64,000 nucleotides of DNA from Cryptosporangium arvum DSM 44712. Lineage in GTDB: Bacteria; Actinomycetota; Actinomycetes; Mycobacteriales; Cryptosporangiaceae. Within the stretch, counting starts at the first letter, position 1. Each line of letters opens with the position of its first letter. The DNA lies in assembly GCF_000585375.1 (NCBI RefSeq), contig NZ_KK073874.1:5476067-5540066 (forward strand). The letters run 5' to 3'. The notes below the pieces were generated by a model. It was given only the letters and a program-made list of their open reading frames with translations, searched no databases and was not told the DNA's origin. This document shows positions 52,642-61,662 of this stretch, one piece after another. The position numbers and the translations under genes were made by a program.

Positions 52642-53952
52642 ATGCGATCGCTGCGTAGCCGGCTCGTCGTCATCTTCGCGGTGGGGTCGGCGCTGACGCT
52701 GCTGCTCGGGCTGGGCGGGCTGTACGCGCTCGTCGACCTGCGCCTGCGCTCGGCGCTGGACACCGAGCTCAGCTACCGCAGCGCCGACCTCGCCGCGAGC
52801 ATCTCCGTACGCGAGGGGCGGATCGTGCGCTCCGATCCGCTGGCGCAGCTCTACACCGCGGACGGGACGCTGCTCGCCGGGTCGCCGTCGCTGAGCGGGC
52901 ACCGGCTGCTCAGCGAGGAACAGGTCCGGTTCACCGACCGGCCGTGGAGGACCGACACCGAGACGAGGATCGGGCACAGCACGGGCGCTGTTCCGCTGCG
53001 TGTGGAGGCCCGCCGGGTGGGCACGAGCGGTGAGGTGCTGGCGGTGGCGGCGTCGCGGCGGGTGATCGACCGCGCCAGCCTCAGCGCGCTGGTGGGCCTG
53101 GTCGCGGCCGCACCGCTGCTGATCGTGGCGTTGAGCGGCGCGGGCTGGCTGGTCGTCCGGGCCGCGTTGCGACCGGTGGACTCCCTCACCCGGGAGGCGG
53201 CCTCGATCTCGTCGTTCGACCACGACCGGAGGCTGCCGCGGGTCGCCGGCGACGACGAGATCGCCCGGCTCGCGGCCACGCTCAACGGCATGCTCGAGCG
53301 CCTGCACGTCGCGTTCGAGCGGGAGCGCGCGTTCGTCGACGACGCCAGCCACGAGCTGCGTACCCCGATCGCCGTGCTCCGCGGCGAGCTGGAACTGGCG
53401 CTGACCGCGCTCGACGACCCGGCCGAGGTCGAGCAGTCGCTGCGCGCGGCCCAGACGCAGGCGGTGCGGCTGACCCGCCTGGCCGAGGATCTGCTGCTGC
53501 TCGCCGACGACCCGGTCGCCGTCCGCGAGCCGGTCGACCTGCTCGCGTTCACGGCCGCCGAGACACCGGCGCTCGGCCGGGTGGTCGGCCTGCGGATCGA
53601 GACCACCGGCTCCCCCGTCGAGGCCTCGGTCGACGCCGACCGCCTCCGCCAGGTGTTCACGAACCTGGCCGGGAACAGCGCGGCGGCCGGCGCCGGCAAC
53701 GTCCGGGTGACGATCGGCCACGACGACGCCGGGGCGCGGATCGAGTGGGCCGACGACGGTCCCGGTTTCCCACCGGCGCTGCTGGGCTCGGCGTTCGACC
53801 GGTTCGTGCGGGGCGACGCCGCCCGGGCACGGGGTACCGGCGCGGGCCTCGGGCTCTCGATCGTGCGGGCGATCGTGACCGCCCACGGGGGCACCGTGCA
53901 GGCCGGGAACGGCGCTCCGCTGGGTGGCGCGGTGGTCACGGTCCGCGTCTGA
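52642..53952 (+). CDS. Membrane sensor histidine kinase
   Basis: A 436-residue kinase. Two transmembrane helices (about 9-33 and 150-172) flank a short extracytoplasmic domain. HAMP, the H-box FVDDASHELRTPI and the ATP-binding region with N, G1 (WADDGPGFPP) and G2 (GTGAGLGLSIVRAI) boxes follow. The ATG has GGAGGAGGGG upstream. It probably signals to the divergent response regulator and may control the envelope operon that starts 43 bp after its stop. Confidence 0.92.
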   Translation: MRSLRSRLVVIFAVGSALTLLLGLGGLYALVDLRLRSALDTELSYRSADLAASISVREGRIVRSDPLAQLYTADGTLLAGSPSLSGHRLLSEEQVRFTDRPWRTDTETRIGHSTGAVPLRVEARRVGTSGEVLAVAASRRVIDRASLSALVGLVAAAPLLIVALSGAGWLVVRAALRPVDSLTREAASISSFDHDRRLPRVAGDDEIARLAATLNGMLERLHVAFERERAFVDDASHELRTPIAVLRGELELALTALDDPAEVEQSLRAAQTQAVRLTRLAEDLLLLADDPVAVREPVDLLAFTAAETPALGRVVGLRIETTGSPVEASVDADRLRQVFTNLAGNSAAAGAGNVRVTIGHDDAGARIEWADDGPGFPPALLGSAFDRFVRGDAARARGTGAGLGLSIVRAIVTAHGGTVQAGNGAPLGGAVVTVRV

Positions 53953-53995
53953 CGTTTTCATCGTCGTGTCATCGGGCGCGGCGCATCGTGCGGTC

Positions 53996-55108
53996 ATGAG
54001 CCTGATCGGACTGCCGCTCCTGCTGGTTCTGAGCGCGGCGCTACTGGTGGTGCTGGCCGTGACGCTCATCGGCTGGAACCGCTGGCCGCGCCTGGTGGCG
54101 TGGCCGGCCCGGGCGCTCTGCCTGCTGCTCGTCATGGTGCTGCCGGTCGCGGTGAGCGGCGACCTCATGAACCGCTACTACGGCTTCTACACGTCCTGGA
54201 GCGACCTGACCGGCGGCCCCGTCGACGTGCGGCTGACCACCGCGGCCGAACTCCACCACGAGCGCGTCTCCCCGTCGGACCTCGCCGACGGGCGGGCGGC
54301 GGCGGCGCACGGCCACGGGATCATGATCCCGTGGGCGATGCCGGGGGCACGGTCGAGGATCAACCGCAGCGGCTACGTGTACTTACCCGCGGCCTACTTC
54401 GACCGGGCGCGCTCCACCGAGCGGTTCCCGGTGATCGAACTGCTGCACGGCTACTCCGGCAGCCCGCACAACTGGGTGCACGCGCTGCCGATCGCGTCGA
54501 TGCTCGACACCGAGATCGCGGCCGGGCGCATGGCGCCGGTGATCGCGGTCGCACCGTACGAGTACGACCGCAACGACGGCGAGTGCGTCAACGCGGTCCG
54601 CGGCGAGCAGAACGAGACCTACCTGGCGCGGGACGTCCCCGCCGACATCGCGAACGCCTTCCGCACCGCGACCGCGCCGGGCTCCTGGTCGACGCTCGGC
54701 TTCTCCACCGGCGGGTTCTGCGCGGTGGACATGGCGCTGCACGCCCCGGGGACCTACCGCGCCGCGGTGTCGCTGAGCGGCTACTTCAACGCGCTGACCG
54801 ACGCCTCGACCGGAGACCTGTACCGCGGTGACCTGGCCGTGCGGCACTACGACTCGCCGGCGTGGTTCGTCCGGCACCGCCCGGTGCACCCCTCGCTCTA
54901 CGTCTTCGCCAGCGGCGGGGACAAGGCGGCCATGCGGGAGATCGCGCCGTTCCGCCGGGCGGTGCCGGCCGGCACCGACCTGACCACGGTCACGGTGCCC
55001 ACCGGCGGCCACAACACGACGGTGTGGAACGCCGCGCTGCCGCCGGCCCTGGACTGGCTGGGACACCGCCTGCCCGCGCCGACCACGACGCCGCTGGTCG
55101 CGAAATGA
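53996..55108 (+). CDS. Membrane-anchored esterase-family (antigen 85-like) hydrolase
   Basis: A 370-residue protein. Two N-terminal hydrophobic helices (about 4-26 and 32-54) precede an alpha/beta hydrolase of the esterase-D/mycolyltransferase-like group. It has FPVIELLHGYSGSPHNW, the nucleophile motif GFSTGGFCAVDMALH (Ser in the elbow G-F-S-T-G), and a late GGHNTTVW with the likely catalytic His. The catalytic domain is likely outside the membrane. It overlaps the next gene (ATGA) and shares an operon with an MprF-like enzyme, so an acyl-lipid or aminoacyl-lipid substrate is possible. Confidence 0.8.
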   Translation: MSLIGLPLLLVLSAALLVVLAVTLIGWNRWPRLVAWPARALCLLLVMVLPVAVSGDLMNRYYGFYTSWSDLTGGPVDVRLTTAAELHHERVSPSDLADGRAAAAHGHGIMIPWAMPGARSRINRSGYVYLPAAYFDRARSTERFPVIELLHGYSGSPHNWVHALPIASMLDTEIAAGRMAPVIAVAPYEYDRNDGECVNAVRGEQNETYLARDVPADIANAFRTATAPGSWSTLGFSTGGFCAVDMALHAPGTYRAAVSLSGYFNALTDASTGDLYRGDLAVRHYDSPAWFVRHRPVHPSLYVFASGGDKAAMREIAPFRRAVPAGTDLTTVTVPTGGHNTTVWNAALPPALDWLGHRLPAPTTTPLVAK

Positions 55109-55950
55109 ACGCGCACCTGGTCGCGACGGCGCTGGCCGCGACCGCCGCCGCCGGGTACGGGATCAGCTCCCTGCTGCAGGCGATCGGCGCCCGGCAGCCC
55201 GGCGGCACGCTGCGCCGCCCGGTGTACCTGGCCGGGCTCGGGCTGGACGGCCTCGCCTGGGTGGCGTCGCTGGCCGCGGTGCGCGGGTTGCCGCTGTACG
55301 CGGTGCAGGCCGTGCTGGCCGGGTCGGTGGCGGTCACCGCCGTCGCGGCGCGGGTCGTGCTCGGCACCCGGCTGCGCCGCGCCGACACCGGGGCACTCGT
55401 CGTCACCGTGGGCGCGTTGGCCGTGCTCGGCGGGAGTGCCGGGTCCGAGCACGCCGTCGCGCTGTCGCTCCCCGTCCGGTACGGCGTCCTCGCGGTCGCG
55501 CTGCTGCTGGCCGCGGCCGGCTGGGCCACGATCGGCCGGCTGACGTCCGCCCGGGCCTCGGCCGCACCGGCCACCGCCGGGTGGGCCGCGGTCGGTGCGG
55601 CGCTGGCCGGGGCCGCGTTCGGGGGCACCGCGCTCGCCGCCCGCGCCGTGAGCCTGCCGACGCCGTTCTCGCCGCTCGCGCTGGCCGCCGACCCCCTCGT
55701 CTGGGCGCTGGCCTGCTTCGGGGTCACCGGCACCCTCCTGTACGCCTCGGCCCTGGAACACGGCGACGCCGCCCGCGTCACCGCGCTGCTCTGGATCGTC
55801 GAGGTCCTGCTTCCCGCCGGGTTCGGCGTCGCCCTGCTCGGCGACACCGTCCGGCCGGGCTGGGGACCGGCCGCCCTGAGCGCCGTCCTCGCGTCGACCG
55901 CCGCCGCGGTCGTGCTCGCATCCCCTCAACCGGAAGTGGCCCGACGATGA
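55105..55950 (+). CDS. EamA/DMT-like membrane transporter
   Basis: A 281-residue protein with nine to ten predicted helices in two related halves, of the DMT/EamA-like type (YAVQAVLAGSVAVTAVAARVVLGTRLRRADTGALVV and VTALLWIVEVLLPAGFGVALLGDTVRPGWG). It overlaps the esterase gene and the following fusion gene by 4 bp each. It may move a lipid precursor or amino acid for the same envelope pathway; the substrate is unknown. Confidence 0.7.
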   Translation: MNAHLVATALAATAAAGYGISSLLQAIGARQPGGTLRRPVYLAGLGLDGLAWVASLAAVRGLPLYAVQAVLAGSVAVTAVAARVVLGTRLRRADTGALVVTVGALAVLGGSAGSEHAVALSLPVRYGVLAVALLLAAAGWATIGRLTSARASAAPATAGWAAVGAALAGAAFGGTALAARAVSLPTPFSPLALAADPLVWALACFGVTGTLLYASALEHGDAARVTALLWIVEVLLPAGFGVALLGDTVRPGWGPAALSAVLASTAAAVVLASPQPEVARR

Positions 55951-58892
55951 ACGAACAGCTCGTACCGGATCGGCTGACCCTCGAACTGCCCGCCGACGCG
56001 ACCGTGCTGGTCTGCAGCGACCTGCACCTGCACCAGACCGCGACCCCCGCGACCGCCCGGATGGAGCAGGACGTCGTCGCGCGCCTCGAGAAGTGGGACG
56101 GGCCCGGCGTCGTCGTCCTCAACGGCGACGTCGTCGAGCTGTGGGGCGAACCGGAGGGCACGGTCGCCGGCGCGCTGGCGGCCCACCCGGCGCTCACCGC
56201 GGCCCTGCGCCGCTTCACCGACGAACCCGGCCGCACGCTCGTCGTCACGGTCGGCAACCACGACGCCGCGATCGCCTGGGACGAGGGCGCGGCGACCGCG
56301 CTCCGGGACACGATCGGCGCGCGCTGCGCCCTGCAGGTCGACCTGGCCTTCGCCACCCCCGCCGGGCGGCGCGTGGTGCGCTGCGAGCACGGCCACGCCT
56401 ACGACCCCGCGAACGCGTTCGCCGACCCCCGGGATCCGCTCGACTCGCCGCTGGGCCAGCACATCGTCCAGCAGGTGCTGCCCGAGGCGCGGCGGGCGCC
56501 GTTACTCGGTGACCTGCCGGATCTGGCCGATCCGGGCGCCGCCGGTGAGTTCATCGGCTCACGCCTGCTCTACCGGCACCTGGCGCCCGCGGCGAAGTGG
56601 CTGCTGATCCCGGTGGCCGTGCTCCTCGCGCTGCGCATCCACGGTCTGGTCCGGCTCGTCTCCCACCCCGCGCGCTTCGAACGCTGGGGGTTCTTCCTCG
56701 GCGCCGGCCTGGTCGCGGAGATCGCGCTGATCGCGCTGCTGGTCCTGCTCGTCATCCGCACCGTCTACACCGGATTGGCGTCGAGCGGGTTCGGGCCCCG
56801 CGGCCGGGGCTCGAACGCCGCACCGCAGGCCGCCGCCGCGGCGCTGTGCGCGCAGGGGTTCGCCGGCCTGATCACCGGCCACACCCACCAGCCCGAGCTG
56901 AGCCCGGTGCCCGGCGGCTTCTACGCGAACACCGGCAGCGGCACCCGGGTGGTCGAGCGGCGCGCGGCGCGCTGGTTCCTGCCTCCGGTCTTCGTCCCGC
57001 TGCTGCGCCGTGTCTGGGTCGAGCTCGACGTGGTTCACGACCTGCGGATCCGGCTGGTCGTCCACCAGACGCCCAGCGGGGAGAGCACCCGGGTCGAGCG
57101 GCTGGCGGCCCGCCGGGTCGCGACCCGCGAGTCGGTCGTCGCGCAGCTGCCGGGACAGGCCGGTTGGCCGTTGCCGCAGTGCGGGCTGGAGCGTCGCGCC
57201 CGGCTCGAGCGCACCCGCCGGCTCGCGGCCCTCGCGGTGGCGGCGGTCGCGCTCGTCGGGCTCGGGTCGGCGCTGACCGCACCGCTGCACGGCCGGTTCG
57301 ACGCGCTGCTGGACGTGCTCCCGATCGAGGCACCGCGGGCGGCGGCCGCCGCCGTGGTGTTCACCAGCACCGCGCTGCTGCTCCTGGCCTGGGGGCTGCG
57401 CCGGGGCCGGAGCGTCGCCTGGGCCACCGCGCTCGCGCTCCTGCTCTCCTCGGCGGCGCTGCACGTGCTCAAAGGACTGGACCTGGAGGAGGCCGGGCTC
57501 GCGCTGCTGGTGGCCGGTTGGCTGGTGCGCCAGCGGGCGGCGTTCCCCACGCATCCCGACCGGCGGACGCTGCGCTGGACGCTCGCGGTGCTCGCCGCCG
57601 GGGTCGCGGTCGTCGGGGGCGCCAGCGCCGCGCTCGGTGGCCTTCGCGGCGGGACCGTCCGGGCGGTCGTCGAGCGGATGGTCGGGGAACACGACCGGCC
57701 GCTGCCGGGTGCGGGGCCGGTGCTCGCGCCGGTGCTGATCGCGGCCGGGCTCAGCCTGCTGCTCGTGCTGGCCTGCGTCCTGCTGCGCTCCCGCCGGCTG
57801 CCGGCGCCCAGCGGAGCGGACCGCGCCGCCGACCTGGCCCGCGCCCGCCGCATCGTCGCCCGTCACGGCGGCGGCACCCTCGACTACTTCGCGCTGCGCG
57901 ACGACAAGAGCTGGTTCTTCACCGGCGACTGCCTGGTCGCGTACGCGATCCGCAACGGCGTCTGCCTGGTCTCCCCCGACCCGATCGGGCCACCGGAACA
58001 GCACGCCGACGCGTGGGCGCAGTTCACCGCGTTCGCCGATCGGCACGGCTGGCCGGTGAGCGTGCTCGGCGCCACCGAGGGATGGCTGCCGATCTACCAG
58101 GCCGGTGGTCTGCGCCCGATCTACCTCGGCGACGAGGCGATCGTCGACTGCACCGCGTTCACGCTCGATGGCCGACCGTCCAAGAGCATCCGCGGTGCGT
58201 ACAACCGGGTGCGGAAAGCCGGGTACACGGTCCGCTTCTACGACCCGGCCGACCTGCCGCCTGACCTCGCGGACGAGTTGCGCGCGCTGGCCACCGAGAG
58301 CCGCATCGGGGAGGTCGAACGGGGCTTCTCGATGACGCTGTCCCGACTCGGCGAGGCCGACGACACCGGGCTGATGCTCGCCGTCGCGCACGCCCCCGAC
58401 GGCCGGCCCGACGCGTTCTGCCACTGGGTTCCGGCCGCCGATCTCCACGGCTGGTCGCTGGACCTGATGCGCAGGCGCACCGATCGGGAGCTGCCGAACG
58501 GCCTGACGGACTTCGTCATCATCGAGACGATCCTGCACCTGAAGACGCGCGGCGAATGGGGTCTCGGCCTGAACTTCGCGGTCATGCGGGCGGTGCTCGC
58601 CGGTGAACGCGGCGAGGGCCGGCTCAGCGAACTCCAGCGGCAGTTGCTGCGCCGGTTCTCCGACGGCACGCAGATGGAGACGCTCTGGCACTACAACGAG
58701 AAGTTCCGGCCGCTGTGGCGCCCGCGCTACGTCGTGCTCAGCGACCTGAGCAACGTCGCCCCGCAGGGCCTCGCGATCGCCGGCGCGGAGGGGCTCACCG
58801 AGATCCCGGTGCTCGGCCCGCTGCTGAGGCCGCGTCCGGCCGTCCACGTCACCGCCCCGGAAAAGCGTACGGAGGCGTATAGCATACGGTGA
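55947..58892 (+). CDS. Metallophosphoesterase fused to an MprF-like lysyl-lipid synthase domain
   Basis: A 981-residue fusion. Residues 1-345 form a calcineurin-type metallophosphoesterase: SDLHLH (25-27), NGD (59-61), GNHD (103-106) and GHTH (311-314), interrupted by two transmembrane helices at about 213-275. About six helices follow (420-620). Residues 635-945 form the DUF2156/LPG_synthase C-terminal domain (LDYFALRDDKSWFF, KSIRGAYNRVRKAG, LNFAVMRA) that transfers an aminoacyl group from tRNA to phosphatidylglycerol or diacylglycerol. All expected metal ligands are visible. The flippase-like part is short compared with MprF. Joining a phosphoesterase to an aminoacyl-lipid synthase is unusual. 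Confidence 0.85.
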   Translation: MNEQLVPDRLTLELPADATVLVCSDLHLHQTATPATARMEQDVVARLEKWDGPGVVVLNGDVVELWGEPEGTVAGALAAHPALTAALRRFTDEPGRTLVVTVGNHDAAIAWDEGAATALRDTIGARCALQVDLAFATPAGRRVVRCEHGHAYDPANAFADPRDPLDSPLGQHIVQQVLPEARRAPLLGDLPDLADPGAAGEFIGSRLLYRHLAPAAKWLLIPVAVLLALRIHGLVRLVSHPARFERWGFFLGAGLVAEIALIALLVLLVIRTVYTGLASSGFGPRGRGSNAAPQAAAAALCAQGFAGLITGHTHQPELSPVPGGFYANTGSGTRVVERRAARWFLPPVFVPLLRRVWVELDVVHDLRIRLVVHQTPSGESTRVERLAARRVATRESVVAQLPGQAGWPLPQCGLERRARLERTRRLAALAVAAVALVGLGSALTAPLHGRFDALLDVLPIEAPRAAAAAVVFTSTALLLLAWGLRRGRSVAWATALALLLSSAALHVLKGLDLEEAGLALLVAGWLVRQRAAFPTHPDRRTLRWTLAVLAAGVAVVGGASAALGGLRGGTVRAVVERMVGEHDRPLPGAGPVLAPVLIAAGLSLLLVLACVLLRSRRLPAPSGADRAADLARARRIVARHGGGTLDYFALRDDKSWFFTGDCLVAYAIRNGVCLVSPDPIGPPEQHADAWAQFTAFADRHGWPVSVLGATEGWLPIYQAGGLRPIYLGDEAIVDCTAFTLDGRPSKSIRGAYNRVRKAGYTVRFYDPADLPPDLADELRALATESRIGEVERGFSMTLSRLGEADDTGLMLAVAHAPDGRPDAFCHWVPAADLHGWSLDLMRRRTDRELPNGLTDFVIIETILHLKTRGEWGLGLNFAVMRAVLAGERGEGRLSELQRQLLRRFSDGTQMETLWHYNEKFRPLWRPRYVVLSDLSNVAPQGLAIAGAEGLTEIPVLGPLLRPRPAVHVTAPEKRTEAYSIR

Positions 58893-58897
58893 CGTAC
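58867..58897. promoter_or_regulatory. Nested dyad, candidate TetR operator
   Basis: GTAC (58867-58870), CGTAT (58876-58880), ATACG (58884-58888) and GTAC (58894-58897) are arranged symmetrically about 58882. It spans the end of the fusion gene and lies 16 bp before the tetR start, with GAGGAGGGG between. The size, symmetry and position fit an autoregulatory TetR operator overlapping a promoter. Confidence 0.65.
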
Positions 58898-58913
58898 AGC
58901 TCGAGGAGGGGTT

Positions 58914-59456
58914 GTGCGCACACCGCGTGGCAAGTGGATCGAGGCCGGCCTGCAGGCGCTGGCCACCGGCGGCCCCGACGCCGTCCGGGTGGAGGCGCTG
59001 GCCAAACAGCTCGGCGTCACCAAGGGCGGTTTCTACGGGTACTTCGCCGACCGCGACGCCCTGCTCGGGGAGATGCTCGACACCTGGGAACGGGAGAGCA
59101 CCGACGACGTTCTGGCCCGGGTCGAGCGTGAGGGCGGCGACGCACGCACCCGGATCACCCGGGCCGGTCTGCTCACCTTCTCCGGGAACCGTCTCCTGCC
59201 GATCGACCTGGCCGTCCGTGACTGGGCCCGGCGCGACCCGGCCGTGGCCGAGCGGCTGCGCCGGGTCGACAACCGGCGTTTCGCTCTGCTGCGCGAGGTG
59301 ATCAGCGGCTCCGGCGCCGACGCCGACGAGGTGGAGGCCCGCAGCATGCTCGCGTTCTGCCTGGCGATCGGCGGGCACTTCCTGGTGGCCGACCACGGCG
59401 GCCGGTCCCGGGCCGAGGTGGTGGCCCGGGCCGCCGACCTGATCTTCGAGCGATGA
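58914..59456 (+). CDS. TetR-family regulator
   Basis: A 180-residue TetR regulator. The DNA-binding part is GLQALATGGPDAVRVEALAKQLGVTKGGFYGYFADRDALL. The C-terminal domain resembles the YcdC/TetR_C group only loosely. The GTG start has GAGGAGGGG upstream. A nested dyad precedes it. Its stop overlaps the pabB start as ATGA, so the two are co-translated. What it senses is unknown. Confidence 0.88.
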   Translation: MRTPRGKWIEAGLQALATGGPDAVRVEALAKQLGVTKGGFYGYFADRDALLGEMLDTWERESTDDVLARVEREGGDARTRITRAGLLTFSGNRLLPIDLAVRDWARRDPAVAERLRRVDNRRFALLREVISGSGADADEVEARSMLAFCLAIGGHFLVADHGGRSRAEVVARAADLIFER

Positions 59457-60631
59457 TCCGCCTGGACGACCTGCGCACCGGCCGGACACTCGGCTTTCCC
59501 GACGTCACGACCGTGATCGAGGCCCGGTCGACGGCCGAGGTCGAGCCGGCGCTGGAAGCCGTGCAGGACGCGGCCGACGCCGGGCAGTGGGCCGTCGGCT
59601 ACGTCGCGTACGAGGCCGCGAGCGCGTTCGATCCGGCGCTGCGCACGCGGCCGCCGACACCGGGCCTGCCGCTGGTGTGGTTCGGGATCGCGGCCGGCCC
59701 CCGGCCGGTCGCGGCGCTCGAGCCCGCGCCGTACACCACGAGCGAATGGGCCGACGGCTGGACCTACGCCGAGTACCACGACGCGTTCACCGCGGTCCGG
59801 GCCGCGATCGCCGCCGGCGACACCTACCAGTGCAACCTCACCACCCGGCTGACCAGCCGGTTCGACGGTGACCCGACCGGCTTCCACGCCGACGTCGCGG
59901 CCGCGCAGCGCGGTGCCTACCACGCCTACCTCGACCTCGGCGACCACGTGGTGGCCAGCGCCAGCCCGGAGTTGTTCTTCCGCCTCGACGGCGAGGACCT
60001 GCTGCTGCGACCGATGAAGGGCACCGCACCGCGGGGAACGGAGCCGGCCGAGGACGCCGCGCTGGCCGAGGCCCTGCGCACCAGCACGAAGGAGCGCGCG
60101 GAGAACGTCATGATCGTCGACCTCCTGCGTAACGACGCCGCGCGGATCGCCCGCACCGGCACCGTCGACGTCCCCGCGCTCTGCCGGATCGAGCACTACC
60201 CCACCGTCCACCAGCTCACCTCGGACGTGACCGCGCGGCTGCGTCCCGGCGTCGGGCTCGTCGACGTCTTCCGGGCGCTGTTTCCCTGCGGTTCGGTCAC
60301 CGGCGCACCGAAGGCGAGCACGATGGCGCTGATCGCGGACCTGGAGAGTGATCCGCGCGGGGTGTACTGCGGTGCGATCGGCGTCGTGGCTCCGGGGCGG
60401 CGCGCGCAGTTCTCGGTCGCGATCCGCACGGCGGTGATCGACCGGCGCACCGGCCTGGCCACCTACGGCGTCGGCAGCGGTGTGACCTGGCCGTCGGTCG
60501 CGGCGGACGAGTACGCGGAGCTGCACGCCAAAGCGGCGGTGCTCCCCCACCACATCAGTCGCACGACAGACGCCGGACACCTCGTCCGACCGATGCGTCG
60601 GCACCGGGGTGGCGTCATCGTGGAGGCGTGA
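59453..60631 (+). CDS. pabB: Aminodeoxychorismate synthase component I, PabB-like
   Basis: A 392-residue chorismate-utilising enzyme. The C-terminal catalytic domain has GDTYQCNLTTRL, SPELFF, the lysine motif PMKGTAPRG, ERAENVMIVDLLRND, and GSVTGAPK. The motif PMKGT (PIKGT in PabB, PIAGT in TrpE) supports aminodeoxychorismate synthesis for folate. The N-terminal part is short, about 110 residues. No pabA or pabC is adjacent. Its 3' end overlaps the next gene by 4 bp. Confidence 0.88.
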   Translation: MIRLDDLRTGRTLGFPDVTTVIEARSTAEVEPALEAVQDAADAGQWAVGYVAYEAASAFDPALRTRPPTPGLPLVWFGIAAGPRPVAALEPAPYTTSEWADGWTYAEYHDAFTAVRAAIAAGDTYQCNLTTRLTSRFDGDPTGFHADVAAAQRGAYHAYLDLGDHVVASASPELFFRLDGEDLLLRPMKGTAPRGTEPAEDAALAEALRTSTKERAENVMIVDLLRNDAARIARTGTVDVPALCRIEHYPTVHQLTSDVTARLRPGVGLVDVFRALFPCGSVTGAPKASTMALIADLESDPRGVYCGAIGVVAPGRRAQFSVAIRTAVIDRRTGLATYGVGSGVTWPSVAADEYAELHAKAAVLPHHISRTTDAGHLVRPMRRHRGGVIVEA

Positions 60632-61197
60632 CCATCCTGCTCGCACCGGTGGCCGGTGTCCTGCTCGGCGCCCTGGACTTCCTCTGGATCAAGTACGTGC
60701 CGTTCCCGTTCGGCGGGCTCGGCAACTCCAGCGCGGTCTGGGCCGTCGCGGCGTTCCTGTTCGCGTACCGGCGCCGGTCGCTCGTCGGGTCGGTCGTGCT
60801 GCTCGTCGTCGCGGTGCCCAGCTACTACCTGGCGGCGACGGTGGTGCAGGGGGACGACCTCGCCAACGTCTGGAGCCCCGCCTGGACGCTGTTCGCGGTG
60901 ATCGCGGGGTGCGTGTTCGGCGCCGCCGGGGTGCTCACCCGGCGCACCGACCGGTGGTCGGTCGTCGCGCTCGCGGTGCCGGTCGCGGTGCTGTTCGCGG
61001 AGGCGGCGCTCCACCTGGCGCGTCCCTCGTCGGACTCCGGCGACGTGCGGCACGCGGCGCTGGTGACCGCGCTCGGTGTCCTGCTACCGCTGGCGGTCGG
61101 AACGACCTACGCGCGGCGGGCGGCGGCTGTCGGGCTCGCGGTCCCGATCGCGGCCGCGGGTTACGGCTTGTTCCGGCTGGCCGGGTTCATGTGGTGA
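60628..61197 (+). CDS. Six-helix membrane protein (DUF6518-like)
   Basis: A 189-residue membrane protein with about six helices spread over the whole length (LAPVAGVLLGALDFLWIKYV, SVVLLVVAVPSYYLAA, TLFAVIAGCVFGAAGVL, then three more). It resembles small actinobacterial proteins annotated as DUF6518, of unknown role. GTG overlaps the pabB stop. The 3' end overlaps the convergent STAS gene by 11 bp. Confidence 0.65.
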   Translation: MTILLAPVAGVLLGALDFLWIKYVPFPFGGLGNSSAVWAVAAFLFAYRRRSLVGSVVLLVVAVPSYYLAATVVQGDDLANVWSPAWTLFAVIAGCVFGAAGVLTRRTDRWSVVALAVPVAVLFAEAALHLARPSSDSGDVRHAALVTALGVLLPLAVGTTYARRAAAVGLAVPIAAAGYGLFRLAGFMW

Positions 61198-61510
61198 TCC
61201 CGACCCGGAACGTGTCGGTGAGGCCCAGCCCGGCCAGCACCCGGCGTACCGGCGCCGACGGCGCTTCGACGAGCAGCGACAACATGTCGAGGTCGGCCAT
61301 CTTGCGCAGGCGCACCAGGAAGGCGGCGCCCTCGGCCGAGAAGAACGACACTCCGGAGAGGTCGGCGTGGATCGTGTGCGGCCGGAGCGTGGACGTGGCC
61401 CGCACGGCGTCCGCGAGGTCGTCGCGCGAGCCGAGGTCGATCGCTCCGGTGAGCGTGATGCGGAGATCACCCGGAGGCTGTGGTCGTACCGTGCACGTGT
61501 AGTGCGACAT
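61187..61510 (-). CDS. STAS-domain anti-sigma factor antagonist
   Basis: A 107-residue STAS domain (LRITLTGAIDLGSRDDLADAV, then HADLSGVSFFSAEGAAFLVRLR). The Ser in the SFFSAEGA loop is at the position phosphorylated in SpoIIAA-type antagonists. Such proteins free a sigma factor by binding its anti-sigma kinase. No anti-sigma kinase gene is adjacent. Confidence 0.88.
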   Translation of the reverse strand: MSHYTCTVRPQPPGDLRITLTGAIDLGSRDDLADAVRATSTLRPHTIHADLSGVSFFSAEGAAFLVRLRKMADLDMLSLLVEAPSAPVRRVLAGLGLTDTFRVGITT

Positions 61511-61662
61511 GGGAAACTTCTTCCAGCTCGGGGGGACGGGTCGCCCTGGTGCATTCGGCAGGCGTCTGCGTCGTGCGCCCCGGTCACCAACCCGAAGCCG
61601 GACCTACCTCTCCAGCCTGCGCGTTGGCCGTGAATATCGCAACTCGGGTGACCTGGGAATTC

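Noticed and set aside
56559-59489. A very long open frame on the minus strand opposite the phosphoesterase fusion, and similar ones at 28848-31301 and 658-1974
   Set aside because: These are the usual antisense frames of GC-rich genes. Their translations are Arg/Gly/Asp-rich with no domain, while the plus-strand genes have clear motifs.
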